Of a stretch of DNA of 48,087 nucleotides, positions 1 through 7,954 are shown in pieces. The position numbers and the translations under genes were made by a program. Where the stretch lies: NCBI GenBank assembly GCA_021163765.1, contig JAGGTK010000039.1, forward strand, positions 1 to 48,087, read 5' to 3'. This stretch comes from a bacterium (GTDB lineage: Bacteria > 4484-113). Positions within the stretch are counted from its first letter, which is position 1. Each line of letters starts with the position of its first letter. A model generated the notes under the pieces. That model did not search any database and was not told the origin of the DNA. It saw only the letters and a list, made by a program, of their open reading frames with translations.

Positions 1-170
1 TTTGGAGAGGCGCGCCGGCCCCTCGGGGAAAGCGGGGTCGACCCGAGCGAGCTCTTGCCGCTGCCGGACACGCCGGTGAAGACCAGGAGCTTGTCGCGGG
101 GCAGCTTGACGTCAAGGTTCTTGAGGTTGTGCACCCGCGCCCCGCGAATATGGATAAACTTGTCCGCCAC
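1..170 (-). pseudogene. uvrA: UvrA N-terminus, cut by contig end and frameshifted
   Basis: Reading leftward from a GTG at 170, the product starts [15 protein letters not shown] and reaches the Walker A motif [10 protein letters not shown]. This is the start of UvrA, the damage-recognition ATPase of nucleotide excision repair. An in-frame TAG lies just upstream, so GTG 170 is the only reasonable start. After GKSSL the frame breaks: the canonical continuation (FDTLYAEGQRR) can be followed as [11 protein letters not shown] in a different frame. I infer sequencing errors at the contig end rather than a true mutation. About 930 residues are missing. Confidence 0.85.
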
Positions 171-178
171 GACACTCT

Positions 179-184
179 AGTCTA
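179..184 (-). promoter_or_regulatory. -10 box of uvrA, leaderless type
   Basis: On the minus strand TGATAGACT (extended -10, TGnTAGACT) ends 8 nt before the GTG start at 170. Transcription would begin at or next to the start codon, and no Shine-Dalgarno sequence is present. The same box and spacing occur at murG and at the M20 hydrolase gene. Confidence 0.6.
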
Positions 185-228
185 TCACACCACTATACCG
201 CCGTGAAGTATGGGGAGCGGAAAAGTGA

Positions 229-234
229 TATAAT
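229..234 (+). promoter_or_regulatory. -10 box TATAAT for the gene at 269
   Basis: A perfect TATAAT lies 34 nt before the ATG at 269. A transcript starting near 241 would exclude the upstream GTG (203) and ATG (233), which supports the start at 269. No good -35 element is visible. Confidence 0.5.
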
Positions 235-268
235 GACTGCATCTTACAGGTTTGAGGAAAACAGAGCT

Positions 269-1177
269 ATGTCCAACAAGGAACAAGACGTAATCAGAGA
301 AGCCGCCCAGAAGATACTAGCGGCTACCTCCCCGGTCGTTGTCGTTTGGGGCACACACATGCGTGGGAAGCTTCCAGCATCTCTTGTAGCGATGTTGTGG
401 TCTCAGGCGGATTCTAAGCATCGTGCGAATGCTGTCGTGATGGTCCCGACCTTGAAGCACCTCGAGCGGTTTCTCCATGAGGAGGACTTCCCTCCTCTTA
501 ACGACTTCTGGACGCAACTGATTCGAAAGCGAGAGATTAGGGTTAAAGGGCTGACCGTTGCGCTAAACTCAATACGTTCTAAGCCCGAGGCGATTGGGAA
601 TATCCGAGCCAAACTTGGCTTCATCGTAGTTTATCCATCTGAGAGCTTCGAAAAATGCGTCAAAGACCTACTTGAGCTTCGCCAACGATTGAATGAGAAG
701 GGGAGGCTCGTCTTAGCTACATGGGCAGATAATCAACCGGATATATGGATGCGAGGATTAAATCCAGAGTACGTTATATTACATAATCCGAACCCAAGAC
801 AGCACAAAAGCGTACTGGATAACCTTAACTGGAAAAAGGAGACGGATTATTTTGAGGGTTCCCCAAGGAGGCCTAGCACCAAAGCTAGGTGGCAACTTGC
901 CTTTGATAGGATTAGGGATACCGTAAACCTGAGTGGACTACACTCTTCAGACGAAGCCAAGATAGCACAAGTGCTAGGTTATCTCCGGGAAAACTCTCTG
1001 CTGCCTGACGAAGAAGAGCTCTATGCATATCTTATCAGCACATACTGGCCTGAACATCCTGCTAGCTATCCAAGGGATATATGTAAAAAGATGAGGGCCA
1101 ATCCGTCCTATTATCCGCGGACTCGCGGTATTCCATTAACCCGAGAGTGGCTTGAGAAGATCACGAAGCCTGATTAA
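269..1177 (+). CDS. hypothetical protein with a degenerate P-loop
   Basis: I do not recognise this 302-residue protein. The reading frame is open from a GTG at 203, but I choose ATG 269 because a GAGG sits about 10 nt upstream and a TATAAT box at 229 would start transcription after the earlier candidates. Residues 22-35 read PVVVVWGTHMRGKL: a hydrophobic strand followed by GxxxxGK, but with Leu in place of Ser/Thr. A second hydrophobic strand (GFIVVYPSES) lacks the Walker B acid. This could be an inactive RecA-like or helicase-like core, which is a guess. The C-terminal third is charged and helical. Base composition is clearly more AT-rich than in the housekeeping genes nearby. It is convergent with the HTH-array gene, 83 nt away. 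Confidence 0.6.
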   Translation: MSNKEQDVIREAAQKILAATSPVVVVWGTHMRGKLPASLVAMLWSQADSKHRANAVVMVPTLKHLERFLHEEDFPPLNDFWTQLIRKREIRVKGLTVALNSIRSKPEAIGNIRAKLGFIVVYPSESFEKCVKDLLELRQRLNEKGRLVLATWADNQPDIWMRGLNPEYVILHNPNPRQHKSVLDNLNWKKETDYFEGSPRRPSTKARWQLAFDRIRDTVNLSGLHSSDEAKIAQVLGYLRENSLLPDEEELYAYLISTYWPEHPASYPRDICKKMRANPSYYPRTRGIPLTREWLEKITKPD

Positions 1178-1260
1178 GAAAACGACTGAACCCGCCTCAG
1201 GATCGCATTTAGACCTAACAACGCTCTACTGTATTGATTACCGAAAAAAGACATCGAGCC

Positions 1261-2502
1261 TTAGTCAAGCTCAGGAGCCCCAGTTAATGAGGGCCAGAAA
1301 TCATCCGGTCGAATGCTAATCCCATACACCTCAGCCAGCGCGCTGCAGAGCTGCAAAGCCTCTTGATACGATGGCACCTCACCTCGAAGACAACGCTTAA
1401 TCGAGATCCTGCTTACACCAGACGCTTCAGCTAATCTGGAGATCGCATCACGAACTGGATATGCAACGTCTCTGAGCACAGCACGGAACGTTCTTATGCG
1501 TTTAAACTTGGGTTGATCTGTCCTGGCACTACGGTTTACGCTCTCAGTCAATTCGGGCCACAGCTCTTCTAAGGGCGTTCGCTTGCCGCAAGCGGCTGCT
1601 AGAGCTCTTTGAAGCTTCACAGCCACGTCATATCTAGGTATTTGGCCTTTCAAATAGCAGTTGATAGATGCAGTGCTAATTCCTGAGATCTCGGATATTA
1701 GGCTAATCGTCTCTGGTAACTGCCGTGGTACATCTCTGAAAGCGATCTCTAGCCTAGTCATCCGTCCCAACTCAGGCCAAATTTCCTTAGGGAGCAATGT
1801 TCTTCCGACCATCTCGCCAAGAACAACACAGAGTTTATTAAGGTGCCGCTCTTGTGGCACGGCTCCCCTTCTAAGGCTGTAGACATCAATCTCACTAATA
1901 CCGCATCTCGCCGCAATCATGCGAGTTGCCTTTCTGGGTACCATTCCGGAATCAAACATCAGTTCTTCGAACCTTGTGATTGGCTGGAGCCGGGGCCAGA
2001 GGTCTTCAGGCCTTAAATCCCCTCCGATAAGGCGCGTTAACGCTTTACATAGCTTATAAGCGCTCCAGATTCTTGGAGGGTGTCCCCAACTTATCCGCTT
2101 AATGGTTTCTCGGTGAAGACCAGTTTCTTTTTCGAGAGCTCCGTATGCGACCGATGGATTGGTGGAGACTTCGGCGAGCAATTCCTCAAGGCGTGTGCGA
2201 TATGGCAACTTGAATTTGCGAGGTTGCCTTATAGTCTCTTTCGGATTTACGGGGATTTCAGAATGATGTTTTGCAGCGGTGTACTTGTTAGGATGTTCTT
2301 GGCCGCGTATCGCCCATCCATGCTCCACAAGTTTTCGCATCATCTGATGTGCTCGCTGTCTGGAAAAACCGCCATATTCTGCGAGTTCTGTTTGGGTGAA
2401 TCCTTCTGGGCGAGTTCTGAGTAGCTCTAAAGCCACTTCACGGCAGCTTCGTTTCTTTGAAGGCGCGTCAGGTGTGGATTCTTTCTTTCTCCGCGCGCTC
2501 AC
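1261..2502 (-). CDS. winged-helix plus four-copy HTH array DNA-binding protein
   Basis: This 413-residue protein has two parts. Residues about 22-77 look like a MarR-type winged helix (FTQTELAEYGGFSRQRAHQM). Then come four repeats of exactly 70 residues, at 103-172, 176-245, 249-318 and 337-406. They align without gaps: Gly at repeat position 26, Gly at 38, Pro at 41, a KLC/QLC-like triplet at 48-50, and a terminal [LIF]WPxL with Trp at 67. The G(L/I/V)S...K/R.(L/I)..G core resembles the recognition helix of Cro/XRE HTH domains. I infer a protein that binds extended DNA through several HTH units. The last two repeats are separated by an 18-residue basic linker. The GTG start at 2502 lies 6 nt after a TAGAAT box. 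The gene is more AT-rich than its surroundings. No known family with this layout comes to mind. Confidence 0.75.
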   Translation of the reverse strand: MSARRKKESTPDAPSKKRSCREVALELLRTRPEGFTQTELAEYGGFSRQRAHQMMRKLVEHGWAIRGQEHPNKYTAAKHHSEIPVNPKETIRQPRKFKLPYRTRLEELLAEVSTNPSVAYGALEKETGLHRETIKRISWGHPPRIWSAYKLCKALTRLIGGDLRPEDLWPRLQPITRFEELMFDSGMVPRKATRMIAARCGISEIDVYSLRRGAVPQERHLNKLCVVLGEMVGRTLLPKEIWPELGRMTRLEIAFRDVPRQLPETISLISEISGISTASINCYLKGQIPRYDVAVKLQRALAAACGKRTPLEELWPELTESVNRSARTDQPKFKRIRTFRAVLRDVAYPVRDAISRLAEASGVSRISIKRCLRGEVPSYQEALQLCSALAEVYGISIRPDDFWPSLTGAPELD

Positions 2503-2508
2503 AACACT

Positions 2509-2514
2509 ATTCTA
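2509..2514 (-). promoter_or_regulatory. -10 box TAGAAT of the HTH-array gene, leaderless type
   Basis: TAGAAT on the minus strand ends 6 nt before the GTG at 2502. There is no Shine-Dalgarno sequence between them. Confidence 0.5.
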
Positions 2515-2536
2515 CAACAACGACCAGCAATGCTCC

Positions 2537-2872
2537 TCAATCCGTCGCCGGGTTCTGGCCGGTTTCTTCATTGAGCCAGTGCAGGTACGTTTCATGGCCG
2601 GAGAGGATGGGGGTTACGATGATTTCGGGCACTTCGTAGGGGTGGTGTTCCTTGATGAACTCCACCAGGCTGTCGGCTAAGTCGGCACGGGTTTTGGCGA
2701 GTATGCGGTATTCCTCGGCGGTCTTTATCTCGCCCTTCCAGCGGTAGACGCTGGCAACCGGCATCATATGCACACAGGCCGCCAGGCGCATCTCAATCAT
2801 AGCGCGCCCGAGCCAGCCGGCCTTTTCCGTCGAATCCATCGTCGTGATGACAATCACGAAGTCAGTGCCCAT
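2537..2872 (-). CDS. cutA: CutA1 divalent-cation tolerance protein
   Basis: The 111-residue product matches the CutA1 family throughout its usual length. The visible motifs are LAACVHMMPVASVYRWKGEI, then KTRADLADSLVEFIKEHHPY, then EVPEIIVTPI and the end YLHWL. CutA1 forms a very stable cytoplasmic trimer with a ferredoxin-like fold. It was named for copper tolerance in E. coli, and its molecular role is still unclear. The ATG at 2872 has a strong GGGGAGGA ribosome-binding site. A perfect 6-bp hairpin lies just before that site in the leader (2888-2903). Confidence 0.95.
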   Translation of the reverse strand: MGTDFVIVITTMDSTEKAGWLGRAMIEMRLAACVHMMPVASVYRWKGEIKTAEEYRILAKTRADLADSLVEFIKEHHPYEVPEIIVTPILSGHETYLHWLNEETGQNPATD

Positions 2873-2887
2873 TGCGTCCTCCCCGCA

Positions 2888-2903
2888 GCCCGCTTCAGCG
2901 GGC
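2888..2903 (-). other. hairpin in the cutA leader
   Basis: GCCCGC-TGAA-GCGGGC (minus strand) is a perfect 6-bp stem with a 4-nt loop. It lies directly upstream of the GGGGAGGA ribosome-binding site of cutA. A TATTAT box on the minus strand around 2914-2919 would place the stem at the very 5' end of the mRNA, where it could stabilise the transcript. The promoter is my inference. Confidence 0.4.
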
Positions 2904-3098
2904 CGTACATATAATACACTATTGCAATACAGCGAGGATGCAACCTGTCAGTGGACGTGGCGGAGCGCAGTGTGCCAAACGAATCGTTCGTGCGCGGACG
3001 CGCGCCGACAATAACCGCGCAGCGCTAATCGCGCCAGCCGTTTGTACTTGGGGATTTTCAGGCTCCGGGCAGGTGTGGCGGAGACTTGAGGGAGAGGC

Positions 3099-3383
3099 CT
3101 ACCAGCGTTCGCGGGAAGATCCGCCCCCGCCGCCGCGCTCGGTTTTCGGGCGGGCCTCATTGACCTTGAGCGCGCGCCCGTCCAGCTCCTTACCGTCGAG
3201 CGCAGCAATCGCGGCCCGTCCCTCGTCGTCAGATGACATCTCGACGAAGGCGAAACCGCGCGAACGCCCGGTATCCCGGTCAGTAATAAGCTTGACCGAT
3301 GTTACATCACCGTGCTGCTCAAACAGCGCGCGAATTGAGTCCTCTGTTGAGGAAAAATCCAGGTTACCCACATAAATGTTCAT
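3099..3383 (-). CDS. RRM-type RNA-binding protein, glycine-tailed
   Basis: This 94-residue protein is a single RNA recognition motif with a short Gly/Arg tail. RNP2 is IYVGNL at the N-terminus and RNP1 is RGFAFVEM. The tail reads ERGGGGGSSRERW. The form matches the small bacterial and cyanobacterial RRM proteins that bind single-stranded RNA and are often cold-induced. The frame is open further upstream, but ATG 3383 starts exactly at the domain and has AAGAGGT 7 nt before it. A paralogue (3717-3971) lies upstream on the same strand. The 333 nt between them hold the 5' leader of this gene and no other gene I can see. Confidence 0.92.
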   Translation of the reverse strand: MNIYVGNLDFSSTEDSIRALFEQHGDVTSVKLITDRDTGRSRGFAFVEMSSDDEGRAAIAALDGKELDGRALKVNEARPKTERGGGGGSSRERW

Positions 3384-3716
3384 TTGAATACCTCTTGGCT
3401 GCTTATCTCCGGCCCTGAATTTGGCAAAGTCCCAACCGAAACATCCCACGGCCGAAGAAAGCGGACACTTGCGGTGGCAACTGTCCCGCGGGAATCAAGT
3501 CGCAGACTTCGGTGGAGTCCGGTGCAGGAAGACAGTCCACCAGCCCCGGGCTCACTCACAACGTCACGGCAGTCACCGCGGAGTTGATTCTATCGCGCTG
3601 CCACTGCTCTGTCCAGCCGGGTGCTGCCCGGCGGGATGCCGCGGCTGGCGGAATAAAATTATCGCTCCGGTCTTTACGCCGAAGCCAAAGCAGCAGGAAT
3701 GCACAGAAACTCGCGC

Positions 3717-3971
3717 TCAGGCACGCTCGGTTCTCGGACGTGCCTCGTTTACCTTTAGCGTGCGCCCTTCGAACTCGGTATCATTTACAGCCTCGATTGC
3801 GGCTCGCGCTTCTTCGTCGTTCGGCATTTCGACAAAGCCAAATCCACGAGAACGCCCGGTTTCCCGGTTCTCGATAACTTTGGCAGATGACACTTCGCCG
3901 TGCTGCTCAAACAGCGCACGCAGAGAGTCGTCAGTGGTGGAATAGCTCAAATTGCCCACATAGATGTTCAT
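3717..3971 (-). CDS. RRM-type RNA-binding protein, short form
   Basis: This 84-residue single RNA recognition motif is a close paralogue of the protein encoded at 3099-3383. RNP2 is IYVGNL and RNP1 is RGFGFVEM. It shares RALFEQHG and LKVNEARP with its partner but lacks the glycine tail. The ATG at 3971 starts the domain; AAGGAG and AAAGGT lie upstream in a leader of about 70 nt. A sigma-70-type promoter is visible at 4051-4078. The likely role is RNA binding or chaperoning in the cytoplasm. Confidence 0.92.
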   Translation of the reverse strand: MNIYVGNLSYSTTDDSLRALFEQHGEVSSAKVIENRETGRSRGFGFVEMPNDEEARAAIEAVNDTEFEGRTLKVNEARPRTERA

Positions 3972-4050
3972 CAGTAAACCTTTAACTCCTTGATTTCCGG
4001 CTTCAGTGCCTGCAGTAGCAGAACCGGGATACCCCTTGCCAGAGCAAAAT

Positions 4051-4078
4051 ATGATAGCAGCAATTTCTATGGAATCAA
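4051..4078 (-). promoter_or_regulatory. sigma-70-type promoter of the second RRM gene
   Basis: On the minus strand TTGATT (4078-4073), a 16-bp spacer and TATCAT (4056-4051) form a reasonable housekeeping promoter. It predicts a 5' leader of about 70 nt before the ATG at 3971. Confidence 0.5.
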
Positions 4079-4115
4079 GTCTGACGGGTGGCATAGCACC
4101 GGTTCAGCCTAAGAC

Positions 4116-4188
4116 CTCCGCGGGAGGGACTCGAACCCCCAACCAATTGGTTAACAGCCAACTGCTCTTCCTGTTGAGCTACCGCGGA
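4116..4188 (-). tRNA. tRNA-Asn (GTT)
   Basis: A 73-nt cloverleaf can be folded by eye. The acceptor stem is TCCGCGG with CCGCGGA, and the D-loop region is TAGCTCAACAGGAAGAGC. The anticodon arm is GTTGG-CTGTTAA-CCAAT with anticodon GTT. The T arm contains GGTTCGAGTCC. The discriminator base is G and CCA is not encoded. A TGGTATAAT box lies 11 nt upstream of the 5' end. Confidence 0.95.
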
Positions 4189-4199
4189 ATGCGTCCAGG

Positions 4200-4205
4200 A
4201 TTATA
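4200..4205 (-). promoter_or_regulatory. extended -10 box of tRNA-Asn
   Basis: TGGTATAAT on the minus strand is a perfect extended -10 element. It ends 11 nt before the first base of the tRNA. Confidence 0.6.
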
Positions 4206-4384
4206 CCAGAATGGATAACGGCCTGAAACAGGAGGAGGAGCGCCACTCCGGGCGCGGAGCAGGAGTTGAGCGCATCTGGCGGCGTGTTGTGAGAACCGGT
4301 CCGGACGCCCAGAAACCTCGCGCGATTGCGAAGTGCCCCGCCAGAGGGTATTATCAGTACAGTGAATATTATACGGGGGCTGTG

Positions 4385-4945
4385 ATGGTGAAGCGGTTCG
4401 TTTTGACTGCGGTGATAGGCTGCGTATTTCTCGCTTTCTTTTTGCCACTTGCACGCGCGGATGAAGGCAACCGTGATTTCGGCAAAGGGCGCGACAGGAG
4501 GGTTCGCCCGCACAGAATGGACAGGCATCAGCACCTGAGGATGCGCGGGGAGATGCGGCGGCAGGACCGCGAATCCTACCGGAGAATGGTGCTGATGGCG
4601 CTGCAGGGCGACTTCGACACAAGGCTGCGCCTGTGCGACTGTCAGCAGATGCGGCTCAGGTGGCTGTCGGACCGGTTCACCGATGGTGCGGTCGAGCTTA
4701 TGCACCGGTACTTCAGCGACCGCAGGATGGATGTCGATGAGTTTAACCACCGGCTTACCGCGCTCAACCAGCGCATTGGGCGTTGTGCGCGGCACCAGCT
4801 GACGCCGTTCCAGGACAAGGTCATTCTCGACTTCCCCTGGACTGATTACTCCAGCGAATGCTGGAACGAGGGTTACCATCCCAGGGCGGCTTATGTCCTT
4901 GAGCGGCTGGAAGACGAAGAGTCCTATATCTGGTTCCCTCAGTAG
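4385..4945 (+). CDS. secreted arginine-rich protein, unknown function
   Basis: The product is about 186 residues. It begins with a signal peptide (MVKRFVLTAVIGCVFLAFF, cleavage probably after ARA before DEG), followed by a very Arg-rich mature domain of about 160 residues with four cysteines (LCDC, GRC, SEC). The frame is open back to 4211, but the upstream part does not look like protein and would bury the signal peptide. GTG 4382 and ATG 4385 are both possible starts. TATTAT at 4367-4372 ends 9 nt before GTG 4382. I recognise no family. The dockerin/FN3 lipoprotein gene follows 21 nt downstream on the same strand. Confidence 0.65.
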   Translation: MVKRFVLTAVIGCVFLAFFLPLARADEGNRDFGKGRDRRVRPHRMDRHQHLRMRGEMRRQDRESYRRMVLMALQGDFDTRLRLCDCQQMRLRWLSDRFTDGAVELMHRYFSDRRMDVDEFNHRLTALNQRIGRCARHQLTPFQDKVILDFPWTDYSSECWNEGYHPRAAYVLERLEDEESYIWFPQ

Positions 4946-4966
4946 CCTCGCGCCTGCGGGATAAAA

Positions 4967-7864
4967 ATGGACGGTGAGACTATGGCGGCCAGGAAAGCAC
5001 TAATCGGCGCGGCGACATCGGTTGTCCTGCTAATCATCGCGTCTCTGTTATCGGCGTGCGGCAGGGGTGGCGCACCTTCGGCTATTCCCACGCAGAACGT
5101 ATCGCCAGGCGGATACGCGCTCACACTGCTGGACGGATTTGGAAATACAATTCCCGATGATGGGAGAATAGCGCTGACCGTTGAGGAGTCCAGCGGCGGG
5201 ATTATTGCCGCAGCGGTTCTGTGCGAAGACGGACTGCCACTGGGTGCGGACCTGTATGCGGAGCTGTCGTATCCGGCGAATGTGCATCCGGTGAAGTTCT
5301 CCGTGGGCGGTGCTTTTGGCGATGAGGAGCGCTCGATAAGCCTCGCAGTGCTGAACCGGCAGCCGCTGCCCGTTGGGGTGAGTCTCATCAGCCCGTCCCG
5401 CGATGAGACGGTTCCCGCAGGCGGGCTTTTTACAGTTGAGTTCGCGCGGGGGGGGCTGTCGTCGCCACGCGCCGTGAGCGGAGCCCCCACCGGTGACGGC
5501 AACGTGCTGCACGACAGGGATATCGCTATTGTCCTGGACGGCCTGAACGTTGATTTTGAATGGAAGGAGAGGAATTGCGGCGACTACGATCGAGATGGAG
5601 TGGTGGGCATCGCCGACATCACACCAATAGCGATGCACTACGGGAAAAATACCGGTGATGATCCGGACGTGGTTGACCTCGTTGACGGCAGCGGCAACGG
5701 CGAAGTAGACATTGCCGACATCACGCCAATTGCGATGAATTACGCCGACGTCATTGAGGGCTACCGCATCTGGCGCAGCGATCTTATGGGCGGGCAGTAT
5801 CTGCCGGAACCGGGAAACCCGCTTTCCGACGTTAGCGCCTCGCGCCCCGATGAGGGGGCCGCGCCGCCGGGACGCCTTGTGTACACATTCAGTGACATCG
5901 CGCCCGATGATACGGTTTATTACATTTTCTATCCCTACGGTGACGGCGAAACCGGCGTGGCGTCGGACGAGATTCACCCGTTCACGCGGGATACCGTGCC
6001 GCCAGTCTGGGTCTCAGACGTCGGGATTATCTCTGCTGAGATGGATGGCCTAACGAGTATCAGCTTTTCGTTCGGCCAGGCGGTGGATGCGGATTCGCCG
6101 CCGGTGAAGTACCGGCTTTACTGGCAGGAGGGGCCCGGGCCGATGGACTTTGGCAGCGCTTCCGTGAAGGTTTACGAGGTCGGCGATGGTGAGCTTACGC
6201 CCTATACGAGGATACTCAGCGACGGCATCGTGGAAGAGCAGATGTATTCGCTTTGCGTGCGGGCGTTTGACGACCTGGGTAATGAGACCACAAACGTGAA
6301 CTACTTGAGCGCGGGTGGTGGCAGTCCGGATGACACGACACCGCCGGAGTGGGCATCGGAAGTGGGCATTATCAGCGCTGTGCCCGGTGACGCGCAGGTG
6401 ACCGTGACCTGGGGCGAGGCTACGGACGCTGAATCTGCGCCGGTCACATACCTGCTGTTCGTTGCGGAAGCCGCCGAAGGCGTTGATTGGGAGACGCCGT
6501 ACAACACGTATTCTGCGGGAACGCTGTCTACGGTCGTGGACAGCCTGGACAATGGCACCGAATACGAGTTTGGCGTGCGCGCGCGCGACAGCTCGGTCAA
6601 CCAGAATACGACGACGAATACCGATACTCTGACGGCAACGCCTGTGGGTGGTGCTGAAAGCCCATATCCATTTGGGAATCCGCCTTTGGGCGTGATACCC
6701 GGCTGGAATTGCACCGATAGCGCAATTGCCTGTGATGTCGAAGCGCAGCCCGTGATTGTCAGCGCTGACAGCAAGGACGTCACCGGCTTGAATCTGCACT
6801 ATTACGACGATACTGGTGGTGAGTGGCTACACTTCGAGATTGAGGCGAGCCACGAATTCTATCACCCGCAGATTGTGCTGTCAGGTGAGCAGATATATGT
6901 TGCGGCGTTCGACGGTGCCACCGGCCAACTGAAGCTGTATGTGGGTAATACCACCGGCGATAGTTGGTCCTCTGAGGTTGTTGCATCGGGCTATGCGGAA
7001 GCGTTTTCTGTAGACCTTGACATCCACGAAACGACAGACAAGATTGGCATCGTTGCCTCCCTAAACCTGGTCGGAGAGACCGGTGCGAACGACGAACTAA
7101 GGTACTTCACGCGTCCGCTTTCCGGTGGGGCATGGGAAAATGAGCTAATAGACGATTCCAAGCAGGACTGCTTCGGCACGTTTATGTATCATCCTGCAAC
7201 TGGCGCTCCCCTGGTCGGCTTGGGTAGGGGCGAACTGAACTTTCTGAGCCTCGTCAGCAACGCGCTTTTATGCTGGGCGGAACGCATTGGTGAAGACGAA
7301 TGGACAGTTACACAGCTCCCTGGGGAAAGGAAAATCGAGGCGATCGATATCTCAGTCGATCCTACGACTGGTGTTGTTTTCCTTGCTCTGGCCCAGAAAG
7401 TCACCGTAACGGTTGATACCAAGAAGTACGATGGATACGAGGCTGTAGTAGGAGCATACGGTGGAGAAGTCTGGATATTTGAGCTAGCTGAGACGGCTAC
7501 CTGGTATCCAGAAGGTGGAGAAGTGATCCACCTTGAGTTTGAAGGTGCGGATCCGCAGATTTCATTCAGGGCGGACGGCAAAGGTAAGTTTACTTGGGTT
7601 CACATCGACATGATAGGCAGCGAACCGGCGGACACGCTAGTTCACACGAACCTCGAGGCTTCCACTTATGATACTTCCATGCATACATGGTCCACAGGTT
7701 TGGACGTAACGAGCTACAGCACGGGAGCAAGTGCAGATTCGATGGTATACGTAATCGGGGGAATCCAAGCGAGCTATGCAAAGATACCGACTCTGTATCT
7801 GTGGACATTGCCCCAGTCGCGCAATGACTATACAGAAGGCGAGCTGGCCTACTACAGGGAGTAG
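4967..7864 (+). CDS. large lipoprotein with dockerin-like and FN3 domains
   Basis: This 965-residue surface protein starts with a lipoprotein signal (VVLLIIASLLSAC, lipobox LSAC). Residues about 204-262 hold two dockerin-like calcium-loop repeats: DYDRDGVVGIADITPIAMHY and DGSGNGEVDIADITPIAMNY. They are followed by a partial FN3-like unit (EGYRIWRS...) and two fibronectin type III domains, each opening with T.PP.W.S.VGIIS (about 345-447 and 455-557). The C-terminal 400 residues form repeated beta strands such as HPQIVLSGEQIYVAAFDG, suggesting a propeller. Dockerin repeats bind calcium and, in cellulosomes, cohesins; no cohesin is visible here. The start may instead be ATG 4982 (MAARKAL), preceded by GGTGAG. 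Confidence 0.85.
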   Translation: MDGETMAARKALIGAATSVVLLIIASLLSACGRGGAPSAIPTQNVSPGGYALTLLDGFGNTIPDDGRIALTVEESSGGIIAAAVLCEDGLPLGADLYAELSYPANVHPVKFSVGGAFGDEERSISLAVLNRQPLPVGVSLISPSRDETVPAGGLFTVEFARGGLSSPRAVSGAPTGDGNVLHDRDIAIVLDGLNVDFEWKERNCGDYDRDGVVGIADITPIAMHYGKNTGDDPDVVDLVDGSGNGEVDIADITPIAMNYADVIEGYRIWRSDLMGGQYLPEPGNPLSDVSASRPDEGAAPPGRLVYTFSDIAPDDTVYYIFYPYGDGETGVASDEIHPFTRDTVPPVWVSDVGIISAEMDGLTSISFSFGQAVDADSPPVKYRLYWQEGPGPMDFGSASVKVYEVGDGELTPYTRILSDGIVEEQMYSLCVRAFDDLGNETTNVNYLSAGGGSPDDTTPPEWASEVGIISAVPGDAQVTVTWGEATDAESAPVTYLLFVAEAAEGVDWETPYNTYSAGTLSTVVDSLDNGTEYEFGVRARDSSVNQNTTTNTDTLTATPVGGAESPYPFGNPPLGVIPGWNCTDSAIACDVEAQPVIVSADSKDVTGLNLHYYDDTGGEWLHFEIEASHEFYHPQIVLSGEQIYVAAFDGATGQLKLYVGNTTGDSWSSEVVASGYAEAFSVDLDIHETTDKIGIVASLNLVGETGANDELRYFTRPLSGGAWENELIDDSKQDCFGTFMYHPATGAPLVGLGRGELNFLSLVSNALLCWAERIGEDEWTVTQLPGERKIEAIDISVDPTTGVVFLALAQKVTVTVDTKKYDGYEAVVGAYGGEVWIFELAETATWYPEGGEVIHLEFEGADPQISFRADGKGKFTWVHIDMIGSEPADTLVHTNLEASTYDTSMHTWSTGLDVTSYSTGASADSMVYVIGGIQASYAKIPTLYLWTLPQSRNDYTEGELAYYRE

Positions 7865-7954
7865 GCGGGGCTAGGACAATTAGCGCCGCCTGCGCGGTTA
7901 GGTCGGTTATGGGGGTAAGGCATACCTAGCCCCAGCACCTTTACGCGTATTGGA

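Noticed and set aside
1..60. True inactivating frameshift in uvrA
   Set aside because: The break lies within 50 nt of the contig end, where assembly errors are common, and the remaining sequence is lost.
1261..2502. Phage-type CI repressor
   Set aside because: There is no peptidase S24 domain or single XRE domain, and no phage genes are nearby. The four-repeat array does not fit.
2872..3375. Long plus-strand frames opposite the RRM genes
   Set aside because: They are antisense shadows of the conserved RRM coding sequence, with no start signals.
4211..4384. N-terminal extension of the Arg-rich secreted protein
   Set aside because: The extension is not protein-like and hides the signal peptide; a TATTAT box lies just before the preferred start.
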